This document shows, one piece after another, positions 12,158-22,766 of a stretch of 64,000 bases of DNA. Both the position numbers and the translations under genes were made by a program. Source of the DNA: Mesorhizobium sp. WSM4904. Lineage in GTDB: Bacteria; Pseudomonadota; Alphaproteobacteria; Rhizobiales; Rhizobiaceae. The stretch spans positions 4,349,001 through 4,413,000 of the forward strand of contig NZ_CP121354.1 of assembly GCF_029674545.1 (NCBI RefSeq). Reading direction: 5' to 3'. The notes under the pieces were generated by a model. It was not told the origin of the DNA and did no database searches. It saw nothing but the letters and a program-made list of their open reading frames with translations. The first letter of the stretch is position 1, and each line of letters starts with the position of its first letter.

Positions 12158-12242
12158 GTGAATGGTCAATGGTGAATAGTGAATGGTGAAACTGCCCGGA
12201 ACGTCGTCCGCGCTATTCACCATTTTACCATTCACCATTCAC
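12158..12242. repeat. inverted array of degenerate 7-bp repeats (GTGAATG type)
   Basis: The left arm (12158-12190) is a run of heptamers such as GTGAATG, GTCAATG and GTGAATA. The right arm (12214-12242) is a near-exact reverse complement built from TTCACCA-type units. The central spacer of about 23 bp is GC-rich. The element can fold into a long AT-rich hairpin in the rpsH-rplF mRNA. There is no T-run after it, so it is not a standard terminator. Confidence 0.8.
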
Positions 12243-12269
12243 AGCAGTTAAGGAAAGAAGGAGACGACA

Positions 12270-12803
12270 ATGTCTCGTATCGGAAAAAAACCCGTTTCGC
12301 TGCCGCAGGGCGTGACCGCGACCGTCAACGGCCAGACCGTGACGGCGAAGGGCCCCAAGGGCGAGCTGAAGTTCGTGGTGAACGACGAAGTGCTGGTCAA
12401 GATGGAAGGCAGCGAGATCGCTGTCGAGCCGCGCGACCAGTCGAAGACCGCCCGCTCCAAGTGGGGCATGTCGCGCACGCAGATCGTCAACATCCTGCAG
12501 GGCGTGAAGGACGGCTTCGAAAAGAAGCTCGAGATCACTGGCGTCGGCTATCGTGCCGCCATGCAGGGCAAGAACCTGCAGCTGGCGCTCGGCTTCAGCC
12601 ACGACGTGGTCTATGAGACGCCGCAGGGCATCACGATCTCGGTGCCGAAGCCGACCGAAATCACGGTCTCCGGCATCGACAAGCAGCAGGTCGGCCAGGT
12701 CGCCGCCGAGATCCGCGAATACCGCGGTCCGGAGCCCTACAAGGGCAAGGGCGTGCGCTACGCCGACGAGCGGATCGTCCGCAAGGAAGGCAAGAAGAAG
12801 TAA
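12270..12803 (+). CDS. rplF: 50S ribosomal protein L6
   Basis: L6 (177 residues) lies near the factor-binding stalk base. [21 protein letters not shown] opens the first domain and [28 protein letters not shown] closes the second. AAGAAGGAGACGACA gives a strong ribosome binding site for ATG 12270, which fits re-initiation after the hairpin array upstream. The following 159-bp gap to rplR holds no gene. Confidence 0.98.
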   Translation: MSRIGKKPVSLPQGVTATVNGQTVTAKGPKGELKFVVNDEVLVKMEGSEIAVEPRDQSKTARSKWGMSRTQIVNILQGVKDGFEKKLEITGVGYRAAMQGKNLQLALGFSHDVVYETPQGITISVPKPTEITVSGIDKQQVGQVAAEIREYRGPEPYKGKGVRYADERIVRKEGKKK

Positions 12804-12962
12804 CAGGCTTGGCCCTGAACCGAAGGTCAGCGCAGCAAAAAGTTGCAGACTTTTCGGAAGGGACCAAGCCAGACAAGTGTAACGCCGCGGGGCGCGACCG
12901 CGGGAGGCATTGGCCTACCGCACAGGGTTGCCCCCGTTTTCTGAAGGCAAGGAACTGACATT

Positions 12963-13325
12963 ATGGCAACCCCGAAAGAGACCACTCAACGCCGCGCGCA
13001 GCGCGTGCGCCGCCAGTTGAAGAAGGTCGCCGGCGAACGCCCGCGCCTCTCGGTGCACCGCACCTCGAAGCATATCTACGTCCAGGTCATCGACGATGCG
13101 AAGGGCCATACGCTGGCCGCCGCCTCGACGCTGGAGAAGGACCTCAAGGGTTCGCTCAAGACCGGCGCCGACACCGCTGCCGCCGCCGCCGTCGGCAAGC
13201 TGATTGCCGAGCGCGCTTCGAAGGCCGGCGTCAAGGAAGTCGTCTTCGACCGTGGCCCGTATATCTATCACGGCCGCGTCAAGGCGCTGGCCGAGGCTGC
13301 CCGCGAGGGTGGCCTGAGCTTCTGA
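12963..13325 (+). CDS. rplR: 50S ribosomal protein L18
   Basis: L18 (120 residues) binds 5S rRNA with L5. The sequence [45 protein letters not shown] is typical, as is the tail [49 protein letters not shown] precedes the start. It sits between rplF and rpsE as expected. Confidence 0.98.
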   Translation: MATPKETTQRRAQRVRRQLKKVAGERPRLSVHRTSKHIYVQVIDDAKGHTLAAASTLEKDLKGSLKTGADTAAAAAVGKLIAERASKAGVKEVVFDRGPYIYHGRVKALAEAAREGGLSF

Positions 13326-13402
13326 TTTTTCGCCGCTGGCGACCCATAAGAGGCGCCGGCAAACAGCAACCCGTGCTTCCGGAAAAGAACAAGGACTAGG
13401 AT

Positions 13403-13972
13403 ATGGCACAGGAACGTAGGGAAGGCGGCCGCGGCCGCGAGCGTGATCGCGAAGAGCGCGACGACGGCATGGTGGACAAGCTCGTCCACATCAACCGCGT
13501 CGCCAAGGTGGTGAAGGGTGGCCGTCGTTTCGGCTTTGCCGCTCTCGTCGTCGTCGGCGACCAGAAAGGCCGCGTCGGCTTCGGCCACGGCAAGGCTCGC
13601 GAAGTGCCGGAGGCGATCCGCAAGGCGACCGAGTCGGCCAAGCGCGACATGATCTTCGTGCCGCTGCGCTCTGGCCGCACGCTGCATCACGACGTCGAGG
13701 GCCGCTGGGGCGCCGGACGCGTTCTTCTGCGCGCCGCCAAGCAGGGTACCGGCATCATCGCGGGTGGCCCGATGCGCGCCGTCTTCGAGACGCTCGGCAT
13801 GCATGACGTGGTCGCCAAGTCGATGGGTTCGTCAAACCCCTACAACATGGTTCGCGCCACCTTCGACGCGCTGAAGAGCCAGATGCATCCGAAGGATGTG
13901 GCTGCCGCGCGCGGCATCAAGTACTCGACCCTTCAGGCCCGCCGCGGCACCGCCGTCGCGGCTGAAGAATAG
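13403..13972 (+). CDS. rpsE: 30S ribosomal protein S5
   Basis: S5 (189 residues) helps control decoding accuracy and mRNA unwinding. It has an Arg/Glu-rich N-terminal extension (about residues 1-20, repeated RER/DRE) before the double-stranded-RNA-binding domain beginning [19 protein letters not shown]. The conserved [15 protein letters not shown] segment is at about residues 58-72. AACAAGGACTAGGAT precedes ATG 13403. Confidence 0.98.
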   Translation: MAQERREGGRGRERDREERDDGMVDKLVHINRVAKVVKGGRRFGFAALVVVGDQKGRVGFGHGKAREVPEAIRKATESAKRDMIFVPLRSGRTLHHDVEGRWGAGRVLLRAAKQGTGIIAGGPMRAVFETLGMHDVVAKSMGSSNPYNMVRATFDALKSQMHPKDVAAARGIKYSTLQARRGTAVAAEE

Positions 13973-13997
13973 TCGACGCTGACCAGGGATTTCGACC

Positions 13998-14195
13998 ATG
14001 GCCAAGAAAGCTACCAAGACCATCACCGTCGAGCAGATCGGTTCGCCGATCCGCCGGCCGAAGGAGCAGCGCGCGACGCTGGTCGGCCTCGGCCTCAACA
14101 AGATGCACAAGCGGCGCACGCTGGAAGACACCCCTTCCGTGCGCGGCATGATCGCCGCCGTCCAGCATCTCGTCCGCGTCGTGGACGAGGCCTGA
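13998..14195 (+). CDS. rpmD: 50S ribosomal protein L30
   Basis: L30 (65 residues) is a small large-subunit protein. The sequence shows [44 protein letters not shown], the whole family core. It lies 25 bp after rpsE and 22 bp before rplO with a clear AGGAGAAGAAAG site for the latter. Confidence 0.97.
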   Translation: MAKKATKTITVEQIGSPIRRPKEQRATLVGLGLNKMHKRRTLEDTPSVRGMIAAVQHLVRVVDEA

Positions 14196-14217
14196 ACGGA
14201 ACCGCAGGAGAAGAAAG

Positions 14218-14691
14218 ATGAAACTCAACGATCTGCGTGACAAGGACGGCGCCACGCATTCCAGGAAGCGCCTCGGTCGTGGCATCGGCTCCGGCTCGGG
14301 CAAGACCGCCGGTCGCGGCGTCAAGGGCCAGAAGGCGCGCTCCGGCGTCGCCATCAACGGCTTCGAGGGCGGCCAGATGCCGCTCTACCGTCGCCTGCCG
14401 AAGCGCGGCTTCAACAACCTGTTCGGCAAGAGCTTCACCGTCGTGTCGCTCGCCCGTATCCAGGCTGCCGTCGATGCCAAGAAGCTCGACGCCAAGGAGA
14501 CCGTCACGGCCGAAGCCTTGATTGCCGCCGGCGTCATTCGCCGCGCCAAGGACGGTGTGCGCGTGCTCTCCGACGGCGAGCTCAAGGCCAAGCTCAGCTT
14601 CGACGTCGCCGGCGCCTCCAAGGCGGCGATCGAGAAGATCGAGAAGGCCGGCGGTTCGGTGAAGCTGCCGGAAGCGGCCGCTGCCGAGTAA
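14218..14691 (+). CDS. rplO: 50S ribosomal protein L15
   Basis: L15 (157 residues) is a late assembly protein with a glycine-rich N-terminal arm, here [24 protein letters not shown] (about residues 20-43), followed by [18 protein letters not shown]. The C-terminal globular part is rich in alanine and lysine. It is the last ribosomal gene before secY; the 191-bp gap carries a strong palindrome. Confidence 0.98.
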   Translation: MKLNDLRDKDGATHSRKRLGRGIGSGSGKTAGRGVKGQKARSGVAINGFEGGQMPLYRRLPKRGFNNLFGKSFTVVSLARIQAAVDAKKLDAKETVTAEALIAAGVIRRAKDGVRVLSDGELKAKLSFDVAGASKAAIEKIEKAGGSVKLPEAAAAE

Positions 14692-14765
14692 CGGCGATTT
14701 GAAGCGCGGCCGGCCGGAATGACTTCGTTTTTGCCGCCCACCCGCGCTCTGATCTGATCAATTAG

Positions 14766-14787
14766 GCGGCCGCGTCAACGCGGCCGC
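14766..14787 (+). other. NotI-containing hairpin between rplO and secY
   Basis: GCGGCCGCG at 14766-14774 pairs perfectly with CGCGGCCGC at 14779-14787 across a 4-base loop (TCAA). Only TTG follows, so it is at most a weak terminator or attenuator. A TTGACG at 14794 lies just after it but has no good -10 partner. Confidence 0.5.
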
Positions 14788-14882
14788 TTGCATGTTGACG
14801 GTCCGGGGCTTATCTCGTGGGCTTCGGTGACACGCGCCGCCTGAGCTGCGGGCATCGAGCGTGACCTAGCGGAGAATCAGGC

Positions 14883-16223
14883 ATGGCTTCGGCTGCTGAA
14901 CAACTAGCCTCCAATCTGAATTTTGCGGCCTTCGCCAAGGCCGAGGATCTGAAGAAGCGCATCTGGTTCACCATCGGCGCGCTGCTCGTTTACCGCCTCG
15001 GCACCTACATCCCGCTTCCCGGCATCAATCCCGACGCTTTCGCGCAAGCCTTCTCCTCGCAGAGCAAGGGCGTGCTCGGCATGTTCAACATGTTTGCCGG
15101 CGGCGCCGTGCAGCGCATGGCGATCTTCGCGCTCGGCATCATGCCCTACATCTCCGCTTCCATCATCATGCAGCTGATGACCTCGGTCATCCCGTCGCTG
15201 GAATCGCTGAAGAAGGAAGGCGAGCAGGGCCGCAAGATCATCAACCAGTACACGCGCTACGGCACCGTGCTGCTTGCCCTGGTGCAGGCCTACGGCATTT
15301 CGATCGGCCTCGAGGGCGGCAACGGCATCGTCAACGATCCGGGCATGTTCTTCCGCATCTCGACCGTCGTCACGCTCGTCGGCGGCACCATGTTCCTGAT
15401 GTGGCTCGGCGAGCAGATCACCGCGCGCGGCATCGGCAACGGCATTTCGCTGATCATCTTCTCTGGCATCGTCGCCGGCCTCCCGCGCGCCATTTCCGGC
15501 ACACTGGAACTCGGCCGCACCGGCGCGCTGTCCACGAGCCTCATCCTGGCGATCATCGTGCTCGCCGTCGTCGTCATCGGCGTGATTGTCTTCTTCGAGC
15601 GCGCCCAGCGTCGCCTGCTCATCCAGTATCCAAAGCGGCAGGTCGGCAACCGCATGTTCCAGGGCGATACCTCGCACCTGCCGCTGAAGCTCAACACCTC
15701 GGGCGTCATCCCGCCGATCTTCGCGTCCTCGCTGCTGCTTCTGCCGGCAACGGTCGCCGGCTTCTCGCAGACGACGAACCTGCCGGCCTGGGCTAGCACG
15801 GTTCTGGCCTCTCTAGGTCACGGCCAGCCGCTCTACATGGCGTTCTACGCCGCGATGATCATCTTCTTTGCCTTCTTCTATACGGCGATCGTCTTCAACC
15901 CGAAGGACACGGCCGACCAGCTCAAGAAGCATTCCGGCTTCATCCCCGGCTATCGGCCGGGTGAGCGCACCGCCGAATATATCGACTATGTTCTGACGCG
16001 TATCACCGTCATCGGCGCCATCTACCTGGTGCTGGTGTGTCTGCTGCCTGAGTTCCTGATTTCAGCGACTGGCGTACCTTTCTACCTCGGTGGCACATCG
16101 CTTCTGATCGTGGTCAGTGTCACGCTCGACACGGTGGCGCAGATTCAGGGTCACCTGATCGCGCACCAGTATGAGGGCCTGATCAAGAAGTCGAAGTTGC
16201 GCGGGGGTAAGAGGAGCAGATGA
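14883..16223 (+). CDS. secY: protein translocase subunit SecY
   Basis: SecY (446 residues) is the channel subunit of the Sec translocon in the cytoplasmic membrane. Ten hydrophobic segments are visible, the first near residues 24-42 ([19 protein letters not shown]). The plug-region sequence [32 protein letters not shown] and the cytosolic loop [17 protein letters not shown] match the family. The stop region overlaps adk by 4 bp (ATGA), the normal spc-operon arrangement. Confidence 0.98.
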   Translation: MASAAEQLASNLNFAAFAKAEDLKKRIWFTIGALLVYRLGTYIPLPGINPDAFAQAFSSQSKGVLGMFNMFAGGAVQRMAIFALGIMPYISASIIMQLMTSVIPSLESLKKEGEQGRKIINQYTRYGTVLLALVQAYGISIGLEGGNGIVNDPGMFFRISTVVTLVGGTMFLMWLGEQITARGIGNGISLIIFSGIVAGLPRAISGTLELGRTGALSTSLILAIIVLAVVVIGVIVFFERAQRRLLIQYPKRQVGNRMFQGDTSHLPLKLNTSGVIPPIFASSLLLLPATVAGFSQTTNLPAWASTVLASLGHGQPLYMAFYAAMIIFFAFFYTAIVFNPKDTADQLKKHSGFIPGYRPGERTAEYIDYVLTRITVIGAIYLVLVCLLPEFLISATGVPFYLGGTSLLIVVSVTLDTVAQIQGHLIAHQYEGLIKKSKLRGGKRSR

Positions 16224-16810
16224 GGCTGATATTGCTTGGGCCGCCAGGGGCGGGCAAGGGGACACAAGCACAGAGACTGGTAGAGAAACACGGCATACCC
16301 CAGCTTTCGACGGGTGACATGCTGCGTGCCGCCGTCCAGGCCGGAACCGAGGTCGGCAAGCGGGCCAAGGCGGTAATGGATGCCGGCGAACTGGTGTCGG
16401 ACGCGATCGTCAACGCGATCGTCGCCGAGCGGATCGACCAGCCCGATTGCGCCAAAGGCTTCATCCTCGACGGATATCCGCGCACGCTGGTGCAGGCCGA
16501 CGCCGTGGAAGCCATGCTTTCGGAACGCAACATCGCGCTGGACAGCGTCATCGAGCTCGTCGTCGACGACAAGGCGCTGGTCGGGCGCGTCGTCAAGCGA
16601 GCCGAGGATGCCAAGGCCGCGGGCCAGCCGGTGCGCAAGGACGATAACCCGGCTGTGTTCGAGGAGCGCCTGCGCGAATATTACAAGAAGACGGCGCCGC
16701 TGACCGGTTACTATTATGCCAAAGGCAGGCTGAAGACCGTCGACGGCATGGCCAGCATCGACGCCGTGACCGCGGAGATCGAGCGCGTGCTCGCGGCGAC
16801 GGCGAAGTAG
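16220..16810 (+). CDS. adk: adenylate kinase
   Basis: Adenylate kinase (196 residues) interconverts ATP + AMP and 2 ADP in the cytoplasm. The P-loop [12 protein letters not shown] is at residues 5-16 and the AMP-binding STGDMLR at about 31-37. This is the short form: the LID region lacks the zinc-ribbon insert of roughly 27 residues, and RRADED-like long-form motifs are replaced by [18 protein letters not shown]. It is translationally coupled to secY. Confidence 0.97.
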   Translation: MRLILLGPPGAGKGTQAQRLVEKHGIPQLSTGDMLRAAVQAGTEVGKRAKAVMDAGELVSDAIVNAIVAERIDQPDCAKGFILDGYPRTLVQADAVEAMLSERNIALDSVIELVVDDKALVGRVVKRAEDAKAAGQPVRKDDNPAVFEERLREYYKKTAPLTGYYYAKGRLKTVDGMASIDAVTAEIERVLAATAK

Positions 16811-16836
16811 GCCGTTCCGACAAGTAAAGATTGCGC

Positions 16837-16865
16837 TTGACGACAGGGGACCGTTGGGGTATGGC
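16837..16865 (+). promoter_or_regulatory. candidate promoter of the alpha operon (rpsM-rpsK-rpoA-rplQ)
   Basis: TTGACG at 16837-16842 (preceded by C, giving the favoured CTTGAC) and TATGGC at 16860-16865 are 17 bases apart. They lie in the 207-bp adk-rpsM gap, the largest within the cluster. A leader of about 150 nt would follow. Supported by sequence match and position only. Confidence 0.45.
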
Positions 16866-16892
16866 GGCCCGTCTTCCTGTCAGGCATGGACT

Positions 16893-16917
16893 TTGCCTGC
16901 CCGCAAGGGCAGGGCAA
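16893..16917 (+). other. leader hairpin upstream of rpsM
   Basis: TTGCCTGCCC (16893-16902) pairs with GGGCAgGGCAA (16907-16917), a 10-bp stem with one bulged G and a GCAA tetraloop. It lies in the presumed 5' leader of the alpha operon, where other bacteria place an S4-responsive structure. No known S4 leader motif can be confirmed by eye. Confidence 0.5.
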
Positions 16918-17017
16918 TCGTTTTGAACCAGGAAACTCCCGCAAGGGCCGGCCTCCACCGGACGCGGGGCAACTTAGATAGCGCCGGCTTGTCCGGCCCA
17001 TATGGAGATGAGAAGAA

Positions 17018-17386
17018 ATGGCTCGTATAGCCGGCGTCAACATTCCGACCAACAAGCGCGTCGTCATTGCGCTTCAGTACATTCACGGCATCGGCAAGAA
17101 GTTTGCCCAGGAGATCGTCGACAAGGTCGGCATCCCGGCGGACCGCCGCGTCAATCAGCTGACCGACGCGGAAGTGCTGCAGATCCGCGAGACGATCGAC
17201 CGCGACTACCAGGTCGAAGGCGACCTGCGCCGCGAAGTCTCGATGAACATCAAGCGGCTCATGGATCTCGGCTGCTACCGCGGCCTGCGTCACCGCCGCT
17301 CGCTGCCGGTCCGCGGTCAGCGCACGCACACCAATGCGCGCACCCGCAAGGGCCCGGCCAAAGCGATCGCCGGCAAGAAGAAGTAA
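17018..17386 (+). CDS. rpsM: 30S ribosomal protein S13
   Basis: S13 (122 residues) contacts P-site tRNA and L5/L31 across the subunit interface. [27 protein letters not shown] at the start and the basic tail [24 protein letters not shown] identify it. GGAGATGAGAAGAA is a good ribosome binding site. First gene of the alpha operon. The gap to rpsK contains the second heptamer array. Confidence 0.98.
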   Translation: MARIAGVNIPTNKRVVIALQYIHGIGKKFAQEIVDKVGIPADRRVNQLTDAEVLQIRETIDRDYQVEGDLRREVSMNIKRLMDLGCYRGLRHRRSLPVRGQRTHTNARTRKGPAKAIAGKKK

Positions 17387-17390
17387 TTGA

Positions 17391-17454
17391 GCGAATAGCG
17401 AGTAGCCGTTAGCGAGTAGGGGACCCTATTCGCTATTCCCTACTCACTACTCGC
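17391..17454. repeat. inverted array of degenerate 7-bp repeats (GCGAGTA type)
   Basis: The left arm, 17391-17421, reads as consecutive heptamers GCGAATA, GCGAGTA, GCCGTTA, GCGAGTA. The right arm, 17424-17454, is built from their complements (TATTCGC, TACTCAC, TACTCGC). The two-base gap in the middle makes a long hairpin likely in RNA. The tail CTTTTCC is only a weak T-run. The design parallels the element at 12158-12242. Confidence 0.8.
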
Positions 17455-17513
17455 TTTTCCAAGGTGGAGCCGCTGGCATTACGGCGGTGTAGAGATCAAC
17501 TGAAAGGACTACC

Positions 17514-17903
17514 ATGGCCAAGGAAGCCGCTCGTGTTCGCCGTCGCGAACGCAAGAACATCTCGTCGGGCGTTGCCCACGTCAATTCGACTTTCAACAAC
17601 ACGATGATCACCATCACCGACGCGCAGGGCAATTCGATTGCCTGGTCGTCGGCCGGTGCCCAGGGCTTCAAGGGTTCGCGCAAGTCGACCCCGTTCGCCG
17701 CCCAGATGGCGGCCGAGGACGTTGCCAAGAAGGCCCAGGAACACGGCATGCGCATGCTCGAGGTCGAGGTCTGCGGACCCGGCTCCGGCCGCGAATCGGC
17801 GCTGCGCGCCCTGCAGGCCGCCGGCTTCACCATCACCTCGATCCGTGATGTGACGCCGATCCCGCACAATGGCTGCCGCCCGCGCAAGAAGCGCCGCGTC
17901 TAA
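17514..17903 (+). CDS. rpsK: 30S ribosomal protein S11
   Basis: S11 (129 residues) lies on the platform near the Shine-Dalgarno helix. [32 protein letters not shown] (about residues 8-39) and the tail [21 protein letters not shown] are diagnostic. AACTGAAAGGACTACC precedes the ATG. Normal length. Confidence 0.98.
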   Translation: MAKEAARVRRRERKNISSGVAHVNSTFNNTMITITDAQGNSIAWSSAGAQGFKGSRKSTPFAAQMAAEDVAKKAQEHGMRMLEVEVCGPGSGRESALRALQAAGFTITSIRDVTPIPHNGCRPRKKRRV

Positions 17904-18002
17904 TAATTCAGAGCGCCGCGTGAGCGCCCGAGCGCTCCTCCGCGGCAATTCCAGGCTGCCCGCCACGATTGGATGGTGGCGGGTCAAAGGAAGGAAGACA
18001 CC

Positions 18003-19013
18003 ATGATCCAGAAAAACTGGCAGGAACTGATCAAGCCGAACAAGATCGAGTTCTCGTCGAAGAAGAAGACGCTGACGACGCTGGTGGCCGAGCCGCTCGA
18101 GCGCGGCTTCGGCCTCACTCTCGGCAACGCGCTGCGGCGCGTGCTTCTGTCTTCGCTGCGCGGCGCGGCCGTCACCGCCGTGCAGATCGACGGCGTGCTG
18201 CATGAATTCTCGTCGATCGCCGGCGTGCGCGAGGACGTGACCGACATCGTGCTCAACATCAAGGAAATCGCCATCCGCATGGAAGGCGACGGTCCCAAGC
18301 GCATGGTCGTGCGCAAGCAGGGCCCGGGCGCCGTGCTCGCCGGCGACATTCAGACCGTCGGCGACGTCGAGATTCTCAACCCCGACCACGTGATCTGCAC
18401 GCTGGACGAGGGTGCGGAGATCCGCATGGAGTTCACCGTCGACACCGGCAAGGGCTACGTGCCGGCCGAGCGCAACCGCGCCGAGGATGCGCCGATCGGC
18501 CTTATCCCGGTCGACAGCCTCTACTCGCCGGTCAAGAAGGTCTCCTACAAGGTCGAGAACACCCGCGAGGGCCAGGTGCTCGACTATGACAAGCTGACCA
18601 TGACCATCGAGACCGACGGTTCGATCTCGGGCGAGGACGCCGTGGCTTTCGCTGCCCGCATCCTGCAGGACCAGCTCAGCCTGTTCGTCAACTTCGACGA
18701 GCCGCAGAAGGAAGTCGCCACCGAGGCCGTCACCGAGCTCGCCTTCAACCCGGCGCTGCTCAAGAAGGTCGACGAGCTCGAGCTTTCGGTGCGTTCGGCC
18801 AACTGCCTGAAGAACGACAACATCGTCTATATCGGCGACCTGATCCAGAAGACCGAAGCCGAGATGCTGCGCACTCCGAACTTCGGCCGCAAGTCGCTGA
18901 ACGAGATCAAGGAAGTGCTGGCGGCGATGGGCCTGCACCTCGGCATGGAAGTGCCGGATTGGCCGCCGGAAAACATCGAAGACCTCGCAAAACGTTACGA
19001 AGACCAATATTGA
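18003..19013 (+). CDS. rpoA: DNA-directed RNA polymerase subunit alpha
   Basis: RpoA (336 residues) assembles core RNA polymerase through its N-terminal domain and contacts UP elements and activators through its C-terminal domain. The ATG at 18003, preceded by AAAGGAAGGAAGACACC, gives [17 protein letters not shown], the rhizobial start. A longer in-frame reading from 17973 lacks homology. The CTD contains [23 protein letters not shown] and [17 protein letters not shown]. Nothing odd was seen. Confidence 0.99.
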   Translation: MIQKNWQELIKPNKIEFSSKKKTLTTLVAEPLERGFGLTLGNALRRVLLSSLRGAAVTAVQIDGVLHEFSSIAGVREDVTDIVLNIKEIAIRMEGDGPKRMVVRKQGPGAVLAGDIQTVGDVEILNPDHVICTLDEGAEIRMEFTVDTGKGYVPAERNRAEDAPIGLIPVDSLYSPVKKVSYKVENTREGQVLDYDKLTMTIETDGSISGEDAVAFAARILQDQLSLFVNFDEPQKEVATEAVTELAFNPALLKKVDELELSVRSANCLKNDNIVYIGDLIQKTEAEMLRTPNFGRKSLNEIKEVLAAMGLHLGMEVPDWPPENIEDLAKRYEDQY

Positions 19014-19117
19014 GCATGAATTCCAAGGATCGGCGGCGCGAGCCGCCCGATCCGACGGTCATGCGGAAAACCATCAGAGGCCGTGGCCTCTTGAACAACT
19101 GAAGAAGGAGAAGAGCC

Positions 19118-19549
19118 ATGCGCCACGGTTTCAAAGGCCGTCGCTTCGCCCGCAGCGTAAGCCACCGCAAGTCGATGTTCGCCAACCTCGCCGTGTCTCT
19201 GATCGAGCACGAGCAGATCGTCACCACCCTGCCGAAGGCGAAGGACCTGCGTCCGATCGTCGAGAAGCTGGTGACGCTCGGCAAGCGCGGCGACCTGCAC
19301 GCCCGCCGCCAGGTGATCGCGCAGATCGGCAATGAAGGCGTCGTCAAGCGCCTGTTCGAGACCATCGCCCCGCGCTACGCCACCCGCAACGGCGGCTATC
19401 TGCGCATCATGAAGGCGGGCTTCCGCAAGGGCGACAACGCCGCCATGGCGGTCATCGAATTCGTCGACCGCGACACCTCGGCCAAGGGCGCCGCCGACCG
19501 TGCCCGCCTCGAGGCCGAAGGTGGCAACGAGGATGCCGCGGCCGCGTAA
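19118..19549 (+). CDS. rplQ: 50S ribosomal protein L17
   Basis: L17 (143 residues) lies near the tunnel exit. [46 protein letters not shown] is the family start, and the tail after about residue 120 is an Ala/Glu-rich extension common in Rhizobiales. It closes the alpha operon; a terminator hairpin follows within 30 bp. Confidence 0.98.
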   Translation: MRHGFKGRRFARSVSHRKSMFANLAVSLIEHEQIVTTLPKAKDLRPIVEKLVTLGKRGDLHARRQVIAQIGNEGVVKRLFETIAPRYATRNGGYLRIMKAGFRKGDNAAMAVIEFVDRDTSAKGAADRARLEAEGGNEDAAAA

Positions 19550-19574
19550 GGCCTCGACCTAGGAAGAGATTGCG

Positions 19575-19598
19575 AGGGGCCTGCGGGCCCCTTTTGCA
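19575..19598 (+). terminator. intrinsic terminator after rplQ
   Basis: AGGGGCC (19575-19581) pairs with GGCCCCT (19586-19592), with a TGCG loop and a following TTTTGCATTTT tract. It ends the long ribosomal transcription unit. Confidence 0.8.
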
Positions 19599-19738
19599 TT
19601 TTGGGGGCCGAGCTTCGGCGCGAGCGGATTTTCACACGCAAGCTCGTGCTTTTGCGCGACAAGCGCCTGATTTCTGTGCATTAGCCTTTCATTCTGCACA
19701 ATCGTCGGGACAATGGCGCCTGATCTGGAGGATTCGGA

Positions 19739-21232
<1,494 letters not shown>

Positions 21233-21279
21233 GGCGATCCTCCCATTTCTGAAGATCGCGCTCCAACAAAAAGACAAGC

Positions 21280-22587
21280 ATGGCCGATCTGTTCAGTTCC
21301 GATGAACCGGAGAAAGCGCCGCCCGGCCGGCCGCTGGCCGACCGGCTGCGTCCGAAGAACCTTGGCGAGGTCGTAGGCCAGGAGCATCTGACCGGCCCAG
21401 ACGGGGCGCTGACGCGGCTGATCAATTCCGGCACGCTCGGCTCGATGATCTTCTGGGGCCCGCCCGGCACCGGCAAGACGACGGTGGCGCGGCTGCTCGC
21501 CGGCGAAACCCATCTTGCCTTCGAGCAGATATCGGCGGTGTTTTCCGGCGTCGCCGACCTGAAGAAAGTGTTCGAGGCGGCGAAGCTGCGCCGCGCCAAT
21601 GGCCGCCAGACGCTGCTTTTCGTCGACGAGATCCATCGCTTCAATCGCGCCCAGCAGGACGGCTTTTTGCCCGTCATGGAGGACGGCACCGTGGTGCTGG
21701 TCGGCGCCACCACCGAGAACCCGTCCTTCGAGCTGAACGCCGCGCTTTTGTCCCGCGCGCGGGTGCTGGTGTTCCGTTCCCTTGGCGAGGAGAGCATCGC
21801 CAAGCTCCTGGCGCGGGCCGAGGAGGCAGAGGGCAGGGCGCTGCCGCTCGACGGCGAGGCACGGGCCATGCTGATCCGCATGAGCGACGGCGACGGCCGC
21901 GCCTCGCTGACGCTCGCCGAGGAAGTCTGGCGCGCCGCCAAGCCCGGCGAGGTGTTCGCTCCGGAGGGCCTGCAGCGCGTCATCCAGCGCCGCGCGCCGA
22001 TCTACGACAAGGGCCAGGACGGCCATTACAATCTGATCTCGGCGCTGCACAAATCGGTGCGCGGATCGGACCCGGACGCCGCGCTCTACTATCTCGCCCG
22101 TATGTTCGATGCCGGCGAGGATCCGCTCTATCTTGGCCGCCGGCTGGTGCGCATGGCGGTGGAGGATATCGGCCTGGCCGATCCGCAGGCGCTGGTCGTC
22201 GCCAATGCCGCCAAGGATGCCTATGACTATCTCGGCTCTCCCGAGGGCGAGCTCGCCTTCGCCGAGGCCGCCGTCTATCTCGCCACCGCGCCCAAGTCGA
22301 ACGCCGTCTACACCGCCTTCAAGGCGGCGACACAAGCGGCCAAGGAGTTCGGCTCGCTGCTGCCGCCCAAACATATCCTCAACGCGCCGACAAAGCTGAT
22401 GAAGGAAGAGGATTACGGCGCCGGCTATCGCTACGACCATGACGAGCCGGATGCCTTTTCCGGTCAGGATTATTTCCCGGAAAAGATGGGCCGCCGCACC
22501 TTCTACGATCCGCCCGAGCGTGGTTTCGAACGCGATATCAGGAAGCGGCTGGAATACTGGGCAAAGCTGCGCAAAGAGCGGGAGTAA
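21280..22587 (+). CDS. rarA: replication-associated recombination protein A (RarA/MgsA)
   Basis: A 435-residue AAA+ ATPase that acts at stalled replication forks. Walker A GPPGTGKTT lies at about residues 60-68, Walker B FVDEIHRF at about 118-125, and the sensor region ATTENPSFELNAALLSRARV follows. The C-terminal half matches the MgsA tetramerisation domain (DPDAALYYLARMFDAGEDPLYLGRRLVRMA). Full length. The degP-rarA gene pair is common in Rhizobiales; a shared function is not implied. Confidence 0.95.
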   Translation: MADLFSSDEPEKAPPGRPLADRLRPKNLGEVVGQEHLTGPDGALTRLINSGTLGSMIFWGPPGTGKTTVARLLAGETHLAFEQISAVFSGVADLKKVFEAAKLRRANGRQTLLFVDEIHRFNRAQQDGFLPVMEDGTVVLVGATTENPSFELNAALLSRARVLVFRSLGEESIAKLLARAEEAEGRALPLDGEARAMLIRMSDGDGRASLTLAEEVWRAAKPGEVFAPEGLQRVIQRRAPIYDKGQDGHYNLISALHKSVRGSDPDAALYYLARMFDAGEDPLYLGRRLVRMAVEDIGLADPQALVVANAAKDAYDYLGSPEGELAFAEAAVYLATAPKSNAVYTAFKAATQAAKEFGSLLPPKHILNAPTKLMKEEDYGAGYRYDHDEPDAFSGQDYFPEKMGRRTFYDPPERGFERDIRKRLEYWAKLRKERE

Positions 22588-22766
22588 CGGCCGGGCCCGG
22601 CACTTCGCCGCTCGATGATCAAAGTCGAAATGCCGGTGCAATCGTGAACGGGCAAACCTGATCCAGATTGTGCGGCAATGGGAAAAATCCTATGAAGACG
22701 CACGGCTGGCGGGGGTCGCCGTGATTTGGCTCATGCGAACAGGATCGCGCTCCCGCGCGAAAGACT

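Noticed and set aside
14794..14822. Promoter before secY (TTGACG at 14794)
   Set aside because: The sequence at the right -10 distance (TGGGCT) is not promoter-like.
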